17,347 nucleotides of DNA from Trachelipus rathkii (Eukaryota; Arthropoda; Malacostraca; Isopoda; Trachelipodidae). Shown piece by piece: positions 1 to 10,906 of the stretch (position 1 is its first letter; every line of letters starts with the position of its first letter). Both the position numbers and the translations under genes were made by a program. The stretch is taken from contig JABUQX010021176.1 in assembly GCA_015478945.1 (NCBI GenBank), forward strand, positions 1 to 17,347, given 5' to 3'. The notes beneath the pieces are model-generated. The model ran no database searches. It worked only from the letters and a program-made list of their open reading frames with translations, and was not told where the DNA came from.

Positions 1-840
1 CTATTTTATTACTCATTTTCTAAAATTTTAAAATTAATTTTTTATAATTTTTTAAAATTAACAAATTTTTAAATATTGTTTAAATATTTCTAAAATATCT
101 TTTATTTTATAACGTAATTTTTTTTTATTTAGTTTATTATGACTCTTTTTAATAAAAGAGTCTTGTTGATCAATTTGTAACCTTAGTCTAAAGTCTAATT
201 ATTAATTATTGAAATAAAAGATACTAAAATAAATAAATATCATAGGTAAATTAATAAGATATATTTACATATAATTATCATCCTATATATTTAATAAGAT
301 ACATATACGTTAGAATGTATTAGTCACATTATTATCAGTAGATGTATAGAAAACAGGACATTATCTTGACTCATTGTCGTTATCTGTGATATCATATATA
401 TTATAATATATTATAATTAACATTATTAGCCACCTACTATATATTTCCATTTTTTATATCTACCCCCCCCACGTTGTAATTAAGTCTCCTTATTAAAATA
501 TTGAAAGTTGTTAATTAGTTTTCTATTGTTTTTAGTTTTTCCTCTATTTTTAGCCTGCGGTTGTACTGACTATTATATTATTTAATGTTTGTATCTTACC
601 CCTGCCCGCTACTAAATTTTTATAACAGACTATACAAGTATTACTCACTATGTAGCTAGGTAATGCTTTGCTCCGTTTCGGTAGTTTACATATTCTAAAT
701 CCATTCCCCCCTTTCCTATATATCATGCTCTTACATAAGATTATTATCTATATTGTGTTTCATTATTCAAATATAAATTAATTGTAATATTTTACTTAAA
801 GCTATATTTAAAGTCATATATTTAGCTATGAGTATCAGAG
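1..840. other. AT-rich non-coding stretch, no gene seen
   Basis: Very AT-rich sequence with many short A/T palindromes and a C8 run near 462-469. No reading frame of useful length and no RNA gene motif was seen on either strand. The only discrete structure is the hairpin listed at 141-162. Confidence 0.6.
141..162. repeat. Perfect 9-bp inverted repeat (hairpin)
   Basis: GACTCTTTT at 141-149 is the exact reverse complement of AAAAGAGTC at 154-162, with a 4-base spacer TAAT. On either strand a T/A-flanked hairpin could form. It is not next to any gene, so a terminator role cannot be argued; it may simply be a chance structure or a relic of a small transposon. Confidence 0.7.
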
Positions 841-1150
841 GCTGCATTCGACTTAGGTCGGGTCATTGTGAATTTATACGTCGCTGGGGGTTTTTGAGCC
901 TACTTCCGTAGCTCTATGGGTTTTTGCGGTTGGCTGTGTGTATTTTATGTCCGTGTGGTTGATGGCCTACCTTATTGCGTTCTAGCGAGTTGTGTGTTAG
1001 ATATAACTACCTCTCCGTAGATTCTTTCTTAGTAGGGGTTAGTTTTTCGAGGTTTAAGCGCGTGCTCGGTACGGCTATATGTGGGTAATTACCCACTAGC
1101 GGCGGAGTGTGTGCGCTTCATCTATAGTTAGTTCACGGTCGGTTTCTGGG
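840..1150. other. GC-richer islet without a recognisable gene
   Basis: G and C rise clearly compared with the flanks, and the plus strand is rich in T and G. I looked for rRNA, tRNA and protein-like frames and recognised none. A perfect 16-bp palindrome lies inside at 1081-1096. Confidence 0.5.
1081..1096. repeat. Perfect 16-bp palindrome
   Basis: GTGGGTAATTACCCAC equals its own reverse complement. The centre TAATTA and GC-rich arms make it unlike the plain AT palindromes nearby. It could be a protein-binding dyad or chance; nothing near it supports a specific role. Confidence 0.75.
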
Positions 1151-1952
1151 ATTTTTCATTACATTAAATGTAGCCTTAATTCATTTGTAGCATCACATCT
1201 CAACGAATTGTAGCTTATGTAATTTCATTTGCTATATTACTCTATCTTTGTCCATGACAAAACTTTACAAGATTTTCATAGCAGAAAAAAAACTTACATT
1301 GCCTATTGTCTGTTGTTATATTAGTATGGTATAGTTATTTCTTATTTATACTAGTCGGTTTTATACTTTGACGTTGTTTTCTATTATCTTGATGAGTTAT
1401 TTTTTTATATACGGTTTACCACTTAATGATTTATGCTCAATTATCTAGGGCAGTATTACCTTTTAGTCAAGTAGGGGGTTAGTTATGTTATTACCTGTAC
1501 CTATATACGCCCTTTGTAGTACCGCTTCATAGTTTAGTGCTAGAGGTTTTGAATAAGTATACTTACACACTCATATCTCTCCACCGTCTGGTTCTGTGTA
1601 ACGCGATCTTAGGCTTTCGTTCTTCTAGCTTGATAGAATTATTATTTTCGACGTTTTTGGACAAGCAATGAAGAGAGTGGCGAAGGTACACTGTGAAACG
1701 ATGTGCGCTGACATATGTTCGTGTATCTTTTTTGCTTACTTGCTTGCATTCGAGGTCTGCTTCAGTCTCTCGTGCACTCGAGGCTTGCTACCGACGTGAT
1801 GTACGTCTGTGTGGCACTCTGTGATTAGCGCCAGAGCTGTTTGTCATGATAGCCAGGCTTTTGGTGACGTTAGTGACACATGGGCTTCGAGGGTTGCAAA
1901 TTATTATATACTTACTTCGTTATATCAGTGCGTCGGTTTTATTGACATTGCC
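1150..1952. other. Mixed intergenic DNA, no gene seen
   Basis: The sequence goes from AT-rich (about 1150-1540) to moderate GC content (about 1540-1950). A plus-strand open stretch starting with GTG near 1809 runs to about 2087 but has no recognisable motif and no ATG start, so it is not called as a gene. Confidence 0.45.
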
Positions 1953-2363
1953 CTAAAGTTTGGTCCATTTTCGATCCCAAATTCGTCTTCTGCGGTTTCT
2001 CAGATAAGTGCTCGTCCAATCATCCCCTCCTTGTGCGCTTTCCCGCCTTATTTCGCCGTCCCTTACCCCCGTTTCCGTACTAAGTGATATGTATAGAAAC
2101 CATTTGTGTGAGAAGGGAGGGTCCTCCTTATAGTATAATTGTTCAGTATCCTTCTCATTTGACATTTGTTTAAAGTTGTTGATGATCATCTGTATCACGC
2201 AAGAAATGGGACTTCTGATAGTAGGTTGGCCAGATAAAATTAGGCCTATAAATCTCTTTTTATTACGTGTCATGAGCAAGGGAATGTCTAGACTTAGTCG
2301 TTTACATAATGACATGCCTTCCGTGAAGATAGTCAGTAGTACGGATATCATGAGTTCTTTCAA
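1953..2363 (-). CDS. Unrecognised 136-codon open frame, doubtful gene
   Basis: This is the longest open frame of the left half. The first codon is TTG, and the first ATG is the fifth codon (2349-2351). The N-terminal third is hydrophobic, and the C-terminal end is rich in Arg and acidic residues. I recognise no domain. It sits in a GC-richer islet just downstream, on the same strand, of the decayed frame at 2471-3034, so the two could be parts of one decayed gene in different frames. Equally it may be a chance open frame, since stop codons are less frequent in this less AT-rich stretch. No promoter, splice site or polyadenylation signal could be assigned. Confidence 0.2.
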   Translation of the reverse strand: MKELMISVLLTIFTEGMSLCKRLSLDIPLLMTRNKKRFIGLILSGQPTIRSPISCVIQMIINNFKQMSNEKDTEQLYYKEDPPFSHKWFLYISLSTETGVRDGEIRRESAQGGDDWTSTYLRNRRRRIWDRKWTKL

Positions 2364-2470
2364 TATATCCTCCGTTGATAATCCGATGATTATAATCCTC
2401 TGGGCGTATAGGTATGTACCTTAGAAACCTATATGTCATACAAGTGATCATACCTCTCTTAAAAAAAATT

Positions 2471-3034
2471 TTATTTAACCTCTGCCAGTAGTGATCTCAC
2501 GTCGAAAGCATTGTAAGAGACTCGAGGATGCAGATAATAAAAGTAATTGCTGTGCATTGTTATTTCTTTAGTTACTTCTCCTGTTGGCATCGTGTACATA
2601 CTTTCATAAAAATATCGGCGTTTTGTAATGATCGAACAGTAACTAAAAGTACTAATCTCTTTGATGATCCTCCATACTTTCGTCTCTCGTTGTATATCGA
2701 AGATCATCCTGTGTCTCTACACAAATCTAGAACTTGCTCATTCACGTAACTTATCGACGCATTAGACTGAAGAAGATGGATATTCGGCATTTATTATTTT
2801 CTTCACTTGAGATTTCATGGGATAGGTTATAGGCTGTTTTTTCAGCCTTTCGTGCCTAGGCAGTCTTATCTTTCTCTCTCGGCACGAGCTCTTGCTAACT
2901 CTCTGGTTATCTTCCCGGTGACTATTGTATCTGATCTCTCTCAAATCTATCCGATATGAAAGCCTATATGTTCTTTCCAGTTCTGAGGCTTTTGATACTA
3001 TCCTCACGAATCTGCAAGAGTTGTATAACCATCC
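2471..3034 (-). pseudogene. Unrecognised decayed coding-like frame
   Basis: One minus-strand frame stays open from 3034 to 2765 and again from 2707 to 2471. The two open parts are in the same frame and are separated by only three stops (2762-2764, then two more before 2707). The upstream part is rich in Arg, Lys, Ser and Glu; the downstream part is Tyr/Ile/Lys-rich. A stop lies immediately upstream at 3035-3037, and the first start-like codon is GTG at 3005-3007. I recognise no family. It may be an old pseudogene, but a chance low-stop stretch on a purine-rich strand is a real alternative. Confidence 0.22.
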
Positions 3035-3447
3035 TCACGGACTTGCCATCAATTTACCAATATACAATACTCAGCCTAATATGTGTACCTAAGTGTTTGA
3101 ATACCCAGGACCGTTTATTTTGATTAGGTGAATAGGAATATATTGATATCCCACTACTAATTCTCATCATCTTATTTCTGTTTCTTTTCGTGTTTTTCTC
3201 TTTTTTCAGTATCACTTTTTTCCCTATTATATTTATATTAATATATATGTTATATATTATATTATTCTAATACATTTGAGATATTATTACCACACGATGT
3301 GAAAAAAGATTTATCTTTATATTGCGCTATACTTAAATAATCTATTATCTATCTTTCATTAAATATTTATAAATAATATATGTATTCATCTATCTTATAT
3401 ATTATTTCATATATTACTATATATATATATTACTATATTATCTTCTC
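3035..3447. other. AT-rich spacer, no gene seen
   Basis: The sequence grades into almost pure A/T/C with many TATA-type repeats between about 3230 and 3440. Nothing coding or RNA-like was seen. Confidence 0.55.
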
Positions 3448-4030
3448 TTTCTACCGAGTTGTATCTACCAGGTTGCCCTACTATATTAGGCTTGACGTTT
3501 TTGGCTAACGGTTGGAGTGCTGGCCCTTATGTCAGAGCCTCTACAGTTATCTACTTCTTTTGTGGGCGGTCTTGGCCACTTAAGGCTTATCTTATTAATT
3601 CCATTTCAATATATGCTAGAGAGAAGTTTTCTATGAGACTATAGTATATATTATATACTATAGATATATATATAATACTGCCATTTTATTTCTCCTGTCC
3701 CAAGTTACTATAATTCTACTATGCTTACGTTAACTCGTAGATACAGGTATTTTCTGCTTTATGTCCGAACTTCCGCTGGTTGCCCTGCTATTTAGTTACT
3801 AATCATAATATTATAAGGGCCTGTGTTTCTACCGAAAGGTGATGTAGGTGAAGCTTTTGCCCGTTATTGCGTTACCGTTCTTCGTATAGTTTACGGTGTC
3901 TTTCCTGATTATGCTCCTTGGCGCTAGGTAATACCTTCCTATCGTTTAGTGATCCTTGAGTTGCGATTTTTATTCTTATCCCTGTATTTTTGAGCCCAAC
4001 TACTGGGGTGTTATCCATTATGCTCACTAC
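3448..4030. other. Two GC-richer islets around an AT palindrome, no gene seen
   Basis: Moderate-GC sequence at about 3450-3640 and 3710-4020 flanks an AT-rich palindromic stretch. A 61-codon plus-strand open frame (3459-3644, non-ATG start) has no recognisable motif. I could not identify either islet as RNA or protein coding. Confidence 0.45.
3639..3663. repeat. Perfect 12-bp inverted repeat with 1-base centre
   Basis: CTATAGTATATA at 3639-3650 is exactly reverse-complementary to TATATACTATAG at 3652-3663, around a single T. It follows a GC-richer islet and precedes further TA repeats. A cruciform is possible. It may be a recombination or replication-slippage product of the local TA repeats. 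Confidence 0.75.
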
Positions 4031-4445
4031 ATAACAATCTTTTATATTTATTAATATCTTATATTATTATTTATATTACATTAATTTCTTATATTATTTA
4101 TACTTCTTTATTCATATTATATTATTTATCTATTATTTCTTTATATTTACTATATATTTATCTATTATCTTTTATCTCTTTATACTCTAAGTATTCTTTC
4201 TTAATTCTCTTATATCCTTTTAATGTATATATTATCCACTATATTTATACTATATTTTATCATATATATATATTCATATCATTATCTTATCTATATATAT
4301 CTATATCTTTATATTATATATCTTATATTATATATTATCTATTCTATTATTTATTTCATCTATCTATTATTCTATTATATTAATATTACTTATTTATTTG
4401 TATATATATATTATCTATATTATTATCTCTTTTCATATATCTGAT
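4031..4445. repeat. Low-complexity T/A/C sequence
   Basis: About 400 bases made almost only of T, A and C on the plus strand, with extremely few G. TATT, TATC and ATAT words repeat irregularly. The open plus-strand frame across it encodes only Ile/Tyr/Leu/Phe and is a by-product of this composition, not a gene. Confidence 0.7.
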
Positions 4446-6110
4446 TAACTATTAGGATTAGTATTATGCTGCATGTTTGGGCTGCGGGCTTATTGCGGTG
4501 TAAGGCTTTATGGACTTAGTAGGTAGTGATGGTATATTATATTACAGCTTAGTTTATATAACTATTAGTTGATTAATATGCTTTTTTCACTTTAATATAT
4601 GTATTTTAACTGTAGTGAGGTTTTGAGCTCGTTAGTGTTATATAATTTTTGTACAAACTATATAGGACTACGAGCCTTCACTTACTCACGCATTCATATC
4701 ATAGCATTCTATATTTGTACTTAACAATATCTCTTTCGAATCCTTTATTCTCTTACATATATTATATATTGAGCTATATGAGCAAGAGACAAAGTTTGCT
4801 ATAAGTTAGAACCGTGTGCAACGGTTTCTCTCAACAGCTTTCAATGAGTAATCCAACACTCTACATAATAAATCTACTAAGTCTCTTTTAATACTTCTAA
4901 TCCAACTCATACCGTGGTCTCGAGTCGTTTGATCATAATTACCCCCCGAGAGTTGGGTCGTATCGATCAATCATTATTGTGTCCTCTTACCAAGCAGCTG
5001 CTCATATTTTTAAATCTCCTCATATATTATGTTTTCACTGTCAAATTCGCACATTCGTTCCCTGTACATATTTTCTCCATTAGCTTATGTGCTTCTCAAT
5101 ATATATATTATTTACTATTCTAAAAAGGCTCTTCTCTCCAACTCACCTCTTTTTTTTATCCATTTCCATTTGCTCACCGTTTTCTCGTAGTGCTAGCGGC
5201 CTTCCAGTACTCTTAATGTAACGCTGTTCATGATTATTAATACTATCTAGTACTGATAGAGTCATAGTTGTACCAAGCATCCACTAGAGAGGCTTTAGCG
5301 TGCTCTCTATCATTTTTCAGTTCACTCATTGGTATTATAGTTGGTACATATATACGGATTCAGGTTATTGTTATGCCTCCGTTTATTGCCTCATATGAGC
5401 ACGTGTATTATGCTGAGTTTTCTTATTAGTTGGACTCTACTCCCACCTTCCTATTCTCTACCTAGCTCTAATGACCCACCAGGTTCATTACTAGCTTACC
5501 GTCCATTAGGCTAGTACTTACTAGCGTGATGTAATACTCTACTACTCTCTACTCACAGTTGTTTGTTCGTATGTATTTCCCTTTCTTTCAGTAGTGGGTA
5601 TAATTCACTCTTTGTTATAGACTGCCTTCTTTTTATTATTTATACATCTTTTCCTCAGATCTCTCGGCTCTATATTATGTTTTTAATATGTATTTATTGA
5701 AGTCAAAGTTTTTTTTTGCACTTTTATTATTGTCGTTTATTAGACTACGCTACCCGCTCGTCATTAATATGCATCTACTGTATGCTTTTATTGGCACCCA
5801 CTTATATGTTACGACTTTTTATTATCATTTTCTTCACTACTCCCCATTTTATTTTATTCCCTTCCCATCATCAAATAGCCCACATGATAGATCCAATTTC
5901 GTTATTTTTTTTTTTGAGTCCGTATGGGCTTATTATTATCTATATTTATAAATAGTTTAGTTATATTTCAAATAGTTACTGCTGTACGTCTTCATTTATA
6001 TATATACCGGCGCCTCTTCGGTTCATTTCTACGTTTTCCCTTTTTTTTTCTCTACTCGCGTGTTGTCTCCTTTTTATCTTAGCACTCCGATTACTTTTCG
6101 CACTTGACCT
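4446..6110. other. Mixed intergenic DNA, no gene seen
   Basis: AT-rich sequence with moderate-GC islets, chiefly about 4750-5560. Open frames at 4914-5123 and 5688-5955 give Phe/Leu/Ser/Tyr-rich strings typical of a pyrimidine-rich strand and show no family motif. A small hairpin pairs AACCGT (4810-4815) with ACGGTT (4821-4826). No tRNA or rRNA was recognised. Confidence 0.45.
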
Positions 6111-7300
6111 CATTCTTCTTCATATTTTATCTTATTATTCTTCTTTTACTTTTCTTTACTTTATTTACTTATTATAACTTATAATTTACTTTAATTATTC
6201 TATTAATTATTTATATCTTTTCTTACTCTATTATTTTTATCTCTTTCTTACTTATTCACTTACTTATACTTATTCTTTTCTTCTTCTTCTTCACTTCTCT
6301 TATTTTCTATTTTAATTATTCTTATTTACTTGTATATAATTTATTCATTATTTCTTATTATACTTATCTTATTTTAGATCGTCGTGTAAGTAGTGTACGT
6401 CGTTGTACGTCTAGTTCGTTCTAGATGTCGTCGTCAGCCTTCAGGACCTCACCTCATATTTTTGCCTTGCATTTTATATATTACTAGATATTATTATATT
6501 TATATATATATATATAACATTATTAATTTGGAGGGTTGAATCCTGCTACTACCTGTCTATCGCCTTCTTATAATATTCTATATCTATATATATCTAATCT
6601 ATATATTTTCTTAATATTATTATATGACTATTCAATTATTTTATTATACTATCATAATATACTATGATTATATTATATTATATTATATCTCTTACTTTAA
6701 ATATTCAATTTATATCTATTATCCATATAATAAATATATTCTTATTATTATTATATCCTATTATTATATGTCTTATTAGAAAATTGGCGGAGATATTATA
6801 TTATATATGAACGAGTAAAAGCGAAGCAGCATAGCGTAAGCAGCCTTTTTTCCACCTCTCTTTTAGCTTCATCTTCTGTCCTCCGTTCTCGTCTCGTCTG
6901 TCCTGTCTGGATCGACTTTCTCTCGGTCCCATCTCTATCTTTTATTATTCTTATATTATTATTCTATTATCTATATTATTTATATATACTTACTTTATAT
7001 AATATCTATATTTTCATATCATCTATATATTATTATTAAGTTGACTGCTCTGGTTATATTATTATTATTCACTATTATATATATATATTTTTATTATCTT
7101 TAATTATAATATTATTTTTTTTCTCTATATAATATTTATTTACCTATCATATATCTATTACTATTATATATTATATTATTTATTATTTACTTATATCTTA
7201 ATTATATATATGCTACTCACACTCTACTAATTTAATTATTATTATCAACCCTTTCATCAGCATTTTTTTAATATTTTTAATTTCATCTCATAGTATTTGC
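6111..7300. repeat. Low-complexity AT and pyrimidine sequence with two islets
   Basis: Long runs of TTAT, TTCTT and ATAT words, almost free of G on the plus strand. Two short GC-richer islets interrupt it (about 6375-6470 and 6780-6930). Neither islet contains a recognisable gene. Confidence 0.6.
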
Positions 7301-7320
7301 CTATAAATTTTATCTCGCAA

Positions 7321-9000
7321 ACCTTTTCATTTCCATAATACTCAATATTTTTTTTTTTCTCATTTTAGGAGTAAAGTTGGCCGCATGTTTTATATCCATC
7401 ACAGGGAAAAGTTGGAACCAAATATATCATTCAGATCTCAATTTTCATTTTACCTTCCCTTTTCCCATTTTTTCCCCTTTTCCATAATTATCTATGGGCT
7501 ACTTATATAACTACTTTCACCTCTCAGTTATCTTCCTATGGGTCAATCTTCTTCTTTCTATTGATCTCAAATGTCTCGAAGGCCCCAATTCCAGTCCAGA
7601 TGCTAAAGACGTAGGCTCTCTGTTAGAATCTTTCTAATTCACCTTGATGATATCCAACCCAGTAATTAAGCTTATTAAAAAATAGAGAGTTTTATTATAA
7701 TATTTTATCATCTTTCTACTCATCTCTCTTAACTTCTAACAGGATTAATTTTTTTATCTTTCATATGTCTAAACACTTCGTTTCAGACTCTCAATCACCA
7801 AATAAAGCAGTTTTTCTTCCTGTATCATGCAGTCCTATTGAGTATATAACGTTGTCGTAAAACCAACTTAAAGTTGATACGTACTAATTATCACAATTTT
7901 CTCAAATTGTAAAGTCTACTTCGTCAAAAATTTCCTGTCAGTTACACTCTTGTCTCTACAATACTAAAATGATATTAAACCTCAACTCCAATTTAATTGA
8001 GTAACCTTTATCTTTAAATAACTCCCTCCACTTAATCTTTCTCTTATAACCATTCTCCTTTCTGCTCTCTGTTACTATTTTCTATTCAATCATTATCTGC
8101 TCGGCTCTACTTATCCTTGTAAAATACTATTAATTCACATTTGATAATAACAACAAATTTTTTTCCTTAACCTTTCTAATCTTCTCGTTTTCCACATCTT
8201 TCCCGTTCTTTTGCATTCTATCATATCCAATAATTTTTTTATTATCTCTTTATTCTCCCAATCCTTTTAAGAAACATGAAAAACGTTCTTAATTCATCTT
8301 TTCTGAGATGCTGTCCTCTAAGTCCTTATTTAAGGTGTAAACTCATGATCACACGTTTTCCTCGACCATCCTATCATCATCACATATTATCTGTTTCCTA
8401 TCTAATCTGTTTTACTTTCTGTAATCACTTATAACTTTTTCTATTAATAACTTTTGTCCATTCACTTTACCTACAATATCTATCCAATTATCAAGCTTAT
8501 TCTCTTTATTTTAACACACTCCTTCATTGTCCCATTTGGCCGTATATCTAATTGTATGGTAAGCAAAGACCAGGGTTCTTTAGCTCATTTCTTGTGGTAC
8601 CTTTCGGCACATCATTTCCCTGTATGCATAATTAAATTAATCTCTCCATCTTTCCTATCCGATCACGAGTCACCTCTTCCCTTTTCTTTAACATTTCTAC
8701 TTACTTATTGCAATATTTCAATAACCAGAGAATTTTTTTCTCTCTTTTTTCATTTTCCTCATCGCTATCTTTACTATTTCTGTTTTTCATGAATAATATG
8801 TTCTCTGCATTTTTCCTCTACTTATACTTATGTTCTTCCTTTCACTCCAAATATTCTTCTATCACTCTATCTTGTTTTCTTTTTCCTTCATTCTTCACAT
8901 CTACTTCCTATGCATTATAGTTAATTTCATGAAATATGTTTCTCATCCCATCTCTTCTCATAACTCTTCCGCTAATCGTCCTATGTTAAACGTGCAATTC
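7321..9000 (-). pseudogene. Unidentified heavily decayed coding-like region
   Basis: Read on the minus strand, 9000 to about 8530 follows one frame and about 8570 to 7321 another, so at least one frameshift is needed near 8570. Stops are thinner in these frames than in the other two. By hand, 9000-8581 has 6 stops against about 14 and 18, and 8520-8341 has 4 against about 11 and 8. The conceptual product is rich in Lys, Glu, Asn, Asp and Ile, with stretches such as KLDNWIDIVGKVNGQKLLIE (near 8490) and WFQLFPVMDIKHAANFTPKM (near 7410-7355). I recognise no family; a SAP-like fit around NDVPKGTTRNELK (near 8610-8575) is too weak to use. The minus strand here is purine-rich, which by itself favours Lys/Glu-like reading, so composition rather than ancestry could explain part of the signal. 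Confidence 0.3.
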
Positions 9001-9674
9001 AGATAGTTTTTATACCTATTTATAACATATTCGCAGAGAATGAAAGGACCACCCTAGCTTCGGTTGTCTCCGGCTAGAAGGACCACACCGAATTGTTTTA
9101 TTCGTCTTTCTTCCGCTCGTGATCTAGTTTTGCAAATTACTCTTTCACCTCTCGGCGCACTCGAGCTTTTTTATCTCCTCACTCTTTTCCTATTGCTGAG
9201 AAACCAAATTTATTTCTCTTTTAATCCTTCATTCGCAGCCTCTCCTTCTTTCATTGTTTTCACTTCCCATGTCTTTTGCCTCCTTCGTGCTTATTTTGAG
9301 TTTTTTCTATTTTTAACAAAAATTGGCCCCTCCCTCTATCTTTTTTTTTGTAGCCTCCTCATAAATAAAAAATCCCCCTTATTTTATTTTTTTTTTTTTT
9401 TATTCTCTTCTATCTTCCTTTTTTTTCTTAAAATTATCATTCATATATGCTCAAATCTTTAACATTTCCGCCATCCACTCACATTATTTCTCTTTTCTTT
9501 ATTTTTCCCCTCATTGATCTTTTTTACTGTCCACTAAATTTGCTTTGGTAATCAAAACGAACCGTCAGCAGTTCTGTCTAATTCAACTCTTCCTGAACTT
9601 CTTTATCTCTTTCTTTTTTCTTCTCATTATTATTTCTACATTCATTTTTTTCTATAATAAATCTTTCATATTCT
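9001..9674. other. Pyrimidine-rich spacer, no gene called
   Basis: The plus strand is dominated by T and C with long T runs (for example near 9382-9400). The 132-codon plus-strand open frame at 9064-9462 starts with TTG and is Phe/Leu/Ser-rich. The opposite strand reads Lys/Glu-rich but shows no clear stop depletion in the frame I followed (13 stops in about 160 codons). I therefore call no gene, although the minus-strand region at 7321-9000 may have extended into it. Confidence 0.4.
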
Positions 9675-9757
9675 CATCTCTCTCTCTTCTCTCTCTTCTT
9701 TCTTTCTCTTCTAATCTCTCTCTCTCTTCTTCCATCTCCTTTTATATATATATATAA
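9675..9757. repeat. CT-rich tract followed by TA microsatellite
   Basis: About 65 bases of nearly pure TC/TTC words are followed by an uninterrupted TA run at 9743-9756. The polypurine/polypyrimidine part is of the type that can form triplex DNA. Confidence 0.8.
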
Positions 9758-10906
9758 TTCATATTATATATACTATTATTATTATATTTTTTATTGTCTC
9801 TATTTTTTATACTTTTTAGGACTATCTATTTATATATACATATATAAAAGTGTACATAGTACTTGACTCATGTATTATTATATCTTATACTATTTGTAGT
9901 AATTTCTGTCACCTATTAGTCCTGTTAATAAATGAGTTATCGTTTTTGATACGGTTTTTATTTTCTAGCGTTCTTTGTCATCGTTATGACTAGTGTATTA
10001 TCGTGAGACCTTATGATTTATATTATCATACCCCGTGATATTATGTAGTCTTCATTTCTTTCTCTTTTACTAGTTTTTTTCTCTATCTATCTATTATTAT
10101 CTATTATTATATAATTATTATACTTTCCCCAATTTGACTTATATCATACCTTCATGATTATAAAGAATATGACACTAGATATATCTTTTTTCTTTATATG
10201 AATTCTAGGATATTATTATTTCTTTTGATGTTTGATGAAATAGGAAATCAAACTCTGCGTGGATATTCCAAATCTTATAGTTCTCTTCTCTAGTTTTTCT
10301 CTTTTTTCCCTCTTTTTAATTTTTTTTTAAATTGGTGATTTGACTCATTTTAGTGTCCATTTTATTCGCTCTTCCTATATCTGTATGAACATCGGAGAAC
10401 GTAACTCATACTAAGTACTTTTCTTTAAACATAAAGGCATTTCTTCTTCCTGAGATTAATTTTGATCTTTAATCTTTATCATGGTTTGCTCCTACTTTCT
10501 CTCTTCTCTTTTCTATTTTATCTTTTAAAGTTTTCAATCTACTTATCTGTTTTTTAGTTTATTCATTTATTTTTTTTAGCCGTAATTAAAAAATACCGGT
10601 CTCATCTGAAGTTTAACTAAGGGCAATTTGATTTTTTATCAGTGTGTATTTCTGATTTCATATGGGCTCTGGAATTATAAAAACTATTTAATCACGATTT
10701 CACTTTATTCTTTTTTAATTTTTTGATGTATTTCTATTATTAGATTGGTTATTAGTTAATATTATATGGTTTGTTAAGTAGTTAGCTTTTTAGGTCATTT
10801 AGTTTGCAAGTCATTCTCTCTCTAAGTTTCTCAGTAGTTAGTACTTACTTAATTAGTAAGTAGTTAGGTCTATAGTTTATTCGCTAGTTAGTTAGTTTAT
10901 TAGTAA
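9758..10906. other. AT-rich spacer ending in a TAGT/TTAG-rich stretch
   Basis: AT-rich, still pyrimidine-skewed DNA with no recognisable gene. From about 10735 the words TAGT, TTAG and TAGTTAG recur many times without forming a clean tandem array. A near-perfect palindrome lies at 10842-10862. This stretch sits where the purine/pyrimidine skew reverses. Confidence 0.5.
10842..10862. repeat. 7-bp inverted repeat around TTAATTA
   Basis: TACTTAC at 10842-10848 is exactly complementary to GTAAGTA at 10856-10862, with the AT spacer TTAATTA. It lies inside the TAGT/TTAG-rich stretch and is probably a product of those words. Confidence 0.65.

Noticed and set aside
4223..5955. Plus-strand open frames rich in Tyr, Ile, Leu and Phe (for example 4223-4444, 5688-5955)
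   Set aside because: They follow low-complexity T/A/C DNA and have no family signature.
8454..8792. Plus-strand 112-codon open frame with a faint integrase-like string (VSKDQGSLAHFLWYLSAHHF)
   Set aside because: It recalls the 'SDxGSxFxSxFW..L' part of integrase, but an extra residue breaks the motif, no other integrase motifs line up, and the opposite strand has better stop depletion. Treated as chance.
9064..9462. 132-codon plus-strand open frame
   Set aside because: Starts at TTG and is Phe/Leu/Ser-rich. Stops are rare in pyrimidine-rich strands, and no motif is present.
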